A stretch of 64,000 bases of DNA from Polyangiaceae bacterium. Its GTDB lineage: Bacteria > Myxococcota_A > Polyangia > Polyangiales > Polyangiaceae. The notes beneath the pieces are model-generated. The model ran no database searches, was not told the DNA's origin, and was given only the letters and a program-made list of their open reading frames with translations. Positions 61,797 through 64,000 of this stretch are shown here, one piece after another (positions within the stretch are counted from its first letter, which is position 1; the number at the start of each line of letters is the position of its first letter). The stretch is from NCBI GenBank assembly GCA_015075635.1, contig JABTUA010000003.1, positions 1,364,001 through 1,428,000 on the forward strand. Reading direction: 5' to 3'. The position numbers and the translations under genes were made by a program.

Positions 61797-62639
61797 ATGA
61801 ACACCGTGTCCCTTCGAACCAACTGCCTCGCATCACTGCTCGTTCTGCCGCTGACCTTGGCGCTTGCGCCGGAAGTTGCGGCCTCCGAGCGCCACTTCAC
61901 CTACACCTACGAGTCCAACGTGCTGAACCCGGGCGACGTCGAGATCGAGCCCTGGACGACCTGGCGCGCCGGGCGCAAGGACTACTACAGCCGCTTCGAC
62001 CAGCGCCTCGAGTTCGAGTTCGGCGTGGTGCCGAACCTCCAGATGGCTTGGTACTGGAACATGACGGCGCTCGCCGCCGACCAGACCGACGCGACGACGG
62101 GGCAGACCACGCGCGCCACTGGCTTCGAGTTCGGCGGCGTGTCCAACGAGTGGAAGTACAAGCTCAGCGACTCGTTCGCGGATCCGCTGGGCTCCGCGCT
62201 GTACTTCGAGTGGACGGCGGCGCCCGCCGAGGCGGAGCTCGAGGCCAAGGTGATCCTCGACAAGCGCATGGGTGACGCGCTGGTGGCGTTCAACGCCGTG
62301 GCCGAGCACGAGTGGGAGTTCGAGTCGAAGGACGAGACCGTGCGGGAGGTGGTGCTGGAGGCCGACCTGGCCTTCGGCTACTTCCTGACCCCGAGCTTGG
62401 TGCTGGGTGTCGAGGCCCGGAGCCATACCGAGCTGGTGGACGGCGATCACGCGGCGACGGCGTTCTTCGCCGGTCCCTCATTCGCCTACGCCCAGAAGGC
62501 GTGGTGGATGGCGCTGACCGTAATGCCCCAGCTCTTCGCCATCCAAGGCGACGACGAGAGCAAGGCGAGTCACGACACCTTCGACCTCGCGCACCACGAG
62601 CGGCTCAATGCCCGCATCTTGTTCGGGATGGATCTCTAG
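61797..62639 (+). CDS. Fur-controlled outer-membrane protein of unknown function
   Basis: 280 residues. A signal peptide (1-30, ending ASA/S-like) is followed by an amphipathic strand-rich body with many aromatics and acidic residues (RHFTYTYESNVLNPGDVEIEPWTTW, YYSRFDQRLEFEFGVVPNLQMAWYWN, EADLAFGYFLTPSLVLGVEARSHTE) and a terminal FGMDL. This looks like an outer-membrane barrel rather than a TonB receptor; no plug or TonB box is seen. The Fur box 35 bp upstream implies use under iron limitation. A good GGAGAG ribosome site precedes the ATG. The cytochrome gene starts right after the stop. Confidence 0.7.
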   Translation: MNTVSLRTNCLASLLVLPLTLALAPEVAASERHFTYTYESNVLNPGDVEIEPWTTWRAGRKDYYSRFDQRLEFEFGVVPNLQMAWYWNMTALAADQTDATTGQTTRATGFEFGGVSNEWKYKLSDSFADPLGSALYFEWTAAPAEAELEAKVILDKRMGDALVAFNAVAEHEWEFESKDETVREVVLEADLAFGYFLTPSLVLGVEARSHTELVDGDHAATAFFAGPSFAYAQKAWWMALTVMPQLFAIQGDDESKASHDTFDLAHHERLNARILFGMDL

Positions 62640-62993
62640 ATGAACCGCTGGCTCGCCCTGGTCTGCTTGGCCGCTGCATTCATGGGATGTGCAGCGGGCC
62701 TGCCTGCGCCGACCTCCGCAGACGTGGCCAGGGCGAGCCAGCGTTTTCCTGGAGCCACGGGCGAGCGCCTGGCCCACGGGCGCTCGCTCTACGTGCGGAG
62801 CTGCGCAGGCTGCCACTCGCTGAAGTCGCCGGACGAGGTGCCGCCGGCGCAGTGGGCCGAGGAAATCGCCGAGATGCGTCGGGAGCACGGCGTCCAGCTG
62901 ACGGACGACGAAGCCTCCGCCATGGCGGAGTACCTTTGGGCGGTCGGCACGCGCCTGCGCGAGGAGCGCGGCCAGTCGAGCGCTTCCCGCTGA
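62640..62993 (+). CDS. Small c-type cytochrome lipoprotein
   Basis: 117 residues. The lipobox is FMGC (Cys17). The haem-binding motif is CAGCH (Cys55, Cys58, His59) in LYVRSCAGCHSLKSP. A Met as axial ligand is probably in IAEMRREHG or ASAMAEYLW. This is a one-haem cytochrome c of the short, membrane-tethered periplasmic kind. It starts directly after the barrel gene, with no gap, so the pair shares the Fur-box promoter. Together they suggest electron transfer linked to iron acquisition or reduction at the outer membrane. Confidence 0.85.
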   Translation: MNRWLALVCLAAAFMGCAAGLPAPTSADVARASQRFPGATGERLAHGRSLYVRSCAGCHSLKSPDEVPPAQWAEEIAEMRREHGVQLTDDEASAMAEYLWAVGTRLREERGQSSASR

Positions 62994-63018
62994 CGCGGCT
63001 TTGCGCTATCTCGGGCGC

Positions 63019-63612
63019 ATGCTCGACGCGCGTTTCGGAGCTCTCGGTCTCGTGCTGGCCGGCGTTCAGCTCGGCTGTGCTTCGTGCCCGCCCTGCGAGG
63101 CCAGGTCGGCCAAGGCCGAGACCTGTCCCGTGGAGGCCGAAGGGGCGAGCTCGCCCGTGGCCAGCGCGGCGGCTCCGGAGGTCGCGCCCAGCACGCCTGC
63201 CGCTGCCCCGCCGCCGGCTGCGAGCGCATCGGCCGCGGTGCCGGAGGCGCCGCCGCCGGCCGTCGGCTCCTTGCCCGAAGTGAAGGTCGAGAACGTGGGC
63301 CTGCACATCGGCGGCGGGCCCAACGACGACGCCGCCAAGGCGCCCTTCCTGCGTGCCATCGAGAAGCAGTTCGACGCCTTCCGATCCTGCTACGCCAAGG
63401 TCGAAGATCCGGTCAAAGGCGGCACCTTCGGCGTGGACCTGCACATCGGTCGGGACGGCGGTCACGCGCAGGTGAAGCAGCCGCGCACCGGGATGAAGGG
63501 CACCGGCTTCCGCGACTGCGTGGTCCAGGTGTTCGAGCTGGTGGAGTTCGAAAAGCCCAAGAAGGGGCCGACGGTCATCAGCTACTCGATCAAGTACACG
63601 CTCGGAAAGTGA
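63019..63612 (+). CDS. AgmX/PglI-C-terminal-domain-like lipoprotein
   Basis: 197 residues from ATG 63019 (TTG 63001 is possible). The lipobox is LGCA (near Cys20), followed by a Cys/Ala/Pro-rich linker (CPPCEARSAKAETCPVE, APPPAASASAAVPEAPP). The C-terminal module of about 110 residues has FLRAIEKQFDAFRSCYAKVEDPVKGGTFGVDLHIGRDGGHAQVKQ then FRDCVVQVFELVEFEKP. Its paired Cys match the AgmX/PglI C-terminal fold often found in myxobacterial motility and envelope proteins. Function not assigned. It precedes the pyrophosphatase by 14 bp. Confidence 0.72.
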   Translation: MLDARFGALGLVLAGVQLGCASCPPCEARSAKAETCPVEAEGASSPVASAAAPEVAPSTPAAAPPPAASASAAVPEAPPPAVGSLPEVKVENVGLHIGGGPNDDAAKAPFLRAIEKQFDAFRSCYAKVEDPVKGGTFGVDLHIGRDGGHAQVKQPRTGMKGTGFRDCVVQVFELVEFEKPKKGPTVISYSIKYTLGK

Positions 63613-63626
63613 GTAGACTGTCGGGC

Positions 63627-64000
63627 ATGGTCCACGCCTGGCACGAGCTCCCGAGCCGACCCCCCTCCCCGAGCGACGCGGTCAACGCCCTGATCGAGAT
63701 CCCCCGCGGGTCCAAGGTCAAATACGAGCTCGACAAGCCGACGGGCCTCTTGCGCGTGGACCGCGTGCTCCACAGCTCGGTGCAGTACCCGGCGAACTAC
63801 GGCTTCATCCCGCGTACCTACTGCGGCGACGGCGATCCGCTCGACATCCTGGTCTTGTGCAGCGAGTCCGTCGAGGCGATGTGCATCATGGTGGCGCGGC
63901 CCATCGGCATGGTGCGCATGGTCGACGACGGGAAGGCCGACGACAAGATCATCGCCGTGCACCTGCACGACCCGGCCTTCAACGAATACGAGCAGATCGA
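63627..64000 (+). CDS. ppa: Inorganic pyrophosphatase, 3'-truncated by the window
   Basis: The first 124 codons of a soluble class I inorganic pyrophosphatase starting at ATG 63627; the gene runs off the window. IEIPRGSKVKYELDKPTGLLRVDRVL, SSVQYPANYGFIPRTYCGDGDPLDILVL and VDDGKADDKIIAV are the family motifs, including the DGDPLDILV metal site and Lys and Glu in the early strands. It hydrolyses pyrophosphate to phosphate, pulling biosynthetic reactions. It stands alone after a lipoprotein gene and may be cotranscribed with it. Confidence 0.95.
   Translation, partial: MVHAWHELPSRPPSPSDAVNALIEIPRGSKVKYELDKPTGLLRVDRVLHSSVQYPANYGFIPRTYCGDGDPLDILVLCSESVEAMCIMVARPIGMVRMVDDGKADDKIIAVHLHDPAFNEYEQI

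Noticed and set aside
1..64000. CRISPR array, prophage, tRNA or rRNA genes
   Set aside because: No regularly spaced direct repeats with unique spacers, no phage structural genes and no cloverleaf or rRNA-like segments were recognised by eye; a dedicated tRNA scan was not possible.

Overview
The window is very GC-rich chromosomal DNA, gene-dense on both strands, with strong third-position G/C bias and frequent 1-4 bp start/stop overlaps. The gene content points to a myxobacterium (Myxococcota), most likely the Polyangia/Sorangiineae side. The indications are Ser/Thr kinase and PEGA-domain proteins side by side, many lipoproteins whose lipobox Cys is followed by long Gly/Ser/Ala stalks, an AgmX/PglI-like lipoprotein, and secreted proteins with myxobacterial Cys-rich repeats. 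The taxonomic call is an inference from content, not from a marker gene.

Layout. 0.1-2.5 kb: secreted trypsin-like lipoprotein. 2.6-4.2 kb: a decayed Tn5/IS4-like transposase lying between the two halves of a dispersed intergenic repeat; a fuller copy of that repeat is at 46.2 kb. 4.2-7.1 kb: GMC oxidoreductase with a small Tat-type partner. 7.1-12.9 kb: glucose-6-phosphate isomerase, Ser/Thr kinase, PEGA protein, small membrane protein, YbhB-like lipoprotein. 12.9-22.4 kb: mainly aldehyde/aromatic/acyl metabolism (ALDH, creatininase-like protein, lipase-like hydrolase, benzoate-CoA-ligase-family enzyme, VOC protein, enoyl-CoA hydratase, FHA protein) plus a nitrilase-fold/beta-propeller fusion. 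22.5-30.5 kb: VOC protein with a histone-H1-like tail, membrane-tethered sigma-like protein, RNA m5U methyltransferase, POT transporter, prenyl synthase with GbsR/MarR regulator, and an ECF sigma/membrane protein/Spy-like cassette. 30.5-38.5 kb: dienoyl-CoA isomerase, FAD reductase, MATE pump, Nudix hydrolase, FAAH-like amidase, methyltransferase, hydrolases. 38.5-46.1 kb: Gly-stalk lipoproteins, site-2 protease, second POT transporter, metallophosphoesterase. 46.3-54.7 kb: beta-barrel-like protein, MiaE, archaemetzincin, GluQRS, paired Cys lipoproteins, SCP-x-type thiolase, NlpC/P60 protein with NHL-like lipoprotein. 54.8-64 kb: methyltransferase, esterase lipoprotein, acyl-CoA ligase, a Fur-box-controlled outer-membrane-protein/cytochrome c pair, and a truncated inorganic pyrophosphatase.

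No tRNA, rRNA or CRISPR array was recognised. Most of the window is ordinary core and accessory chromosome, and I do not see one large new multi-gene system. The most unusual items are the nitrilase-like domain with Ser in place of the catalytic Cys fused to a propeller, the sigma-like factor carrying its own membrane anchor, the VOC enzyme with an H1-like tail, the near-consensus Fur box over a barrel/haem-lipoprotein operon, a perfect palindrome upstream of the prenyl-synthase/GbsR operon, and the interrupted dispersed repeat.
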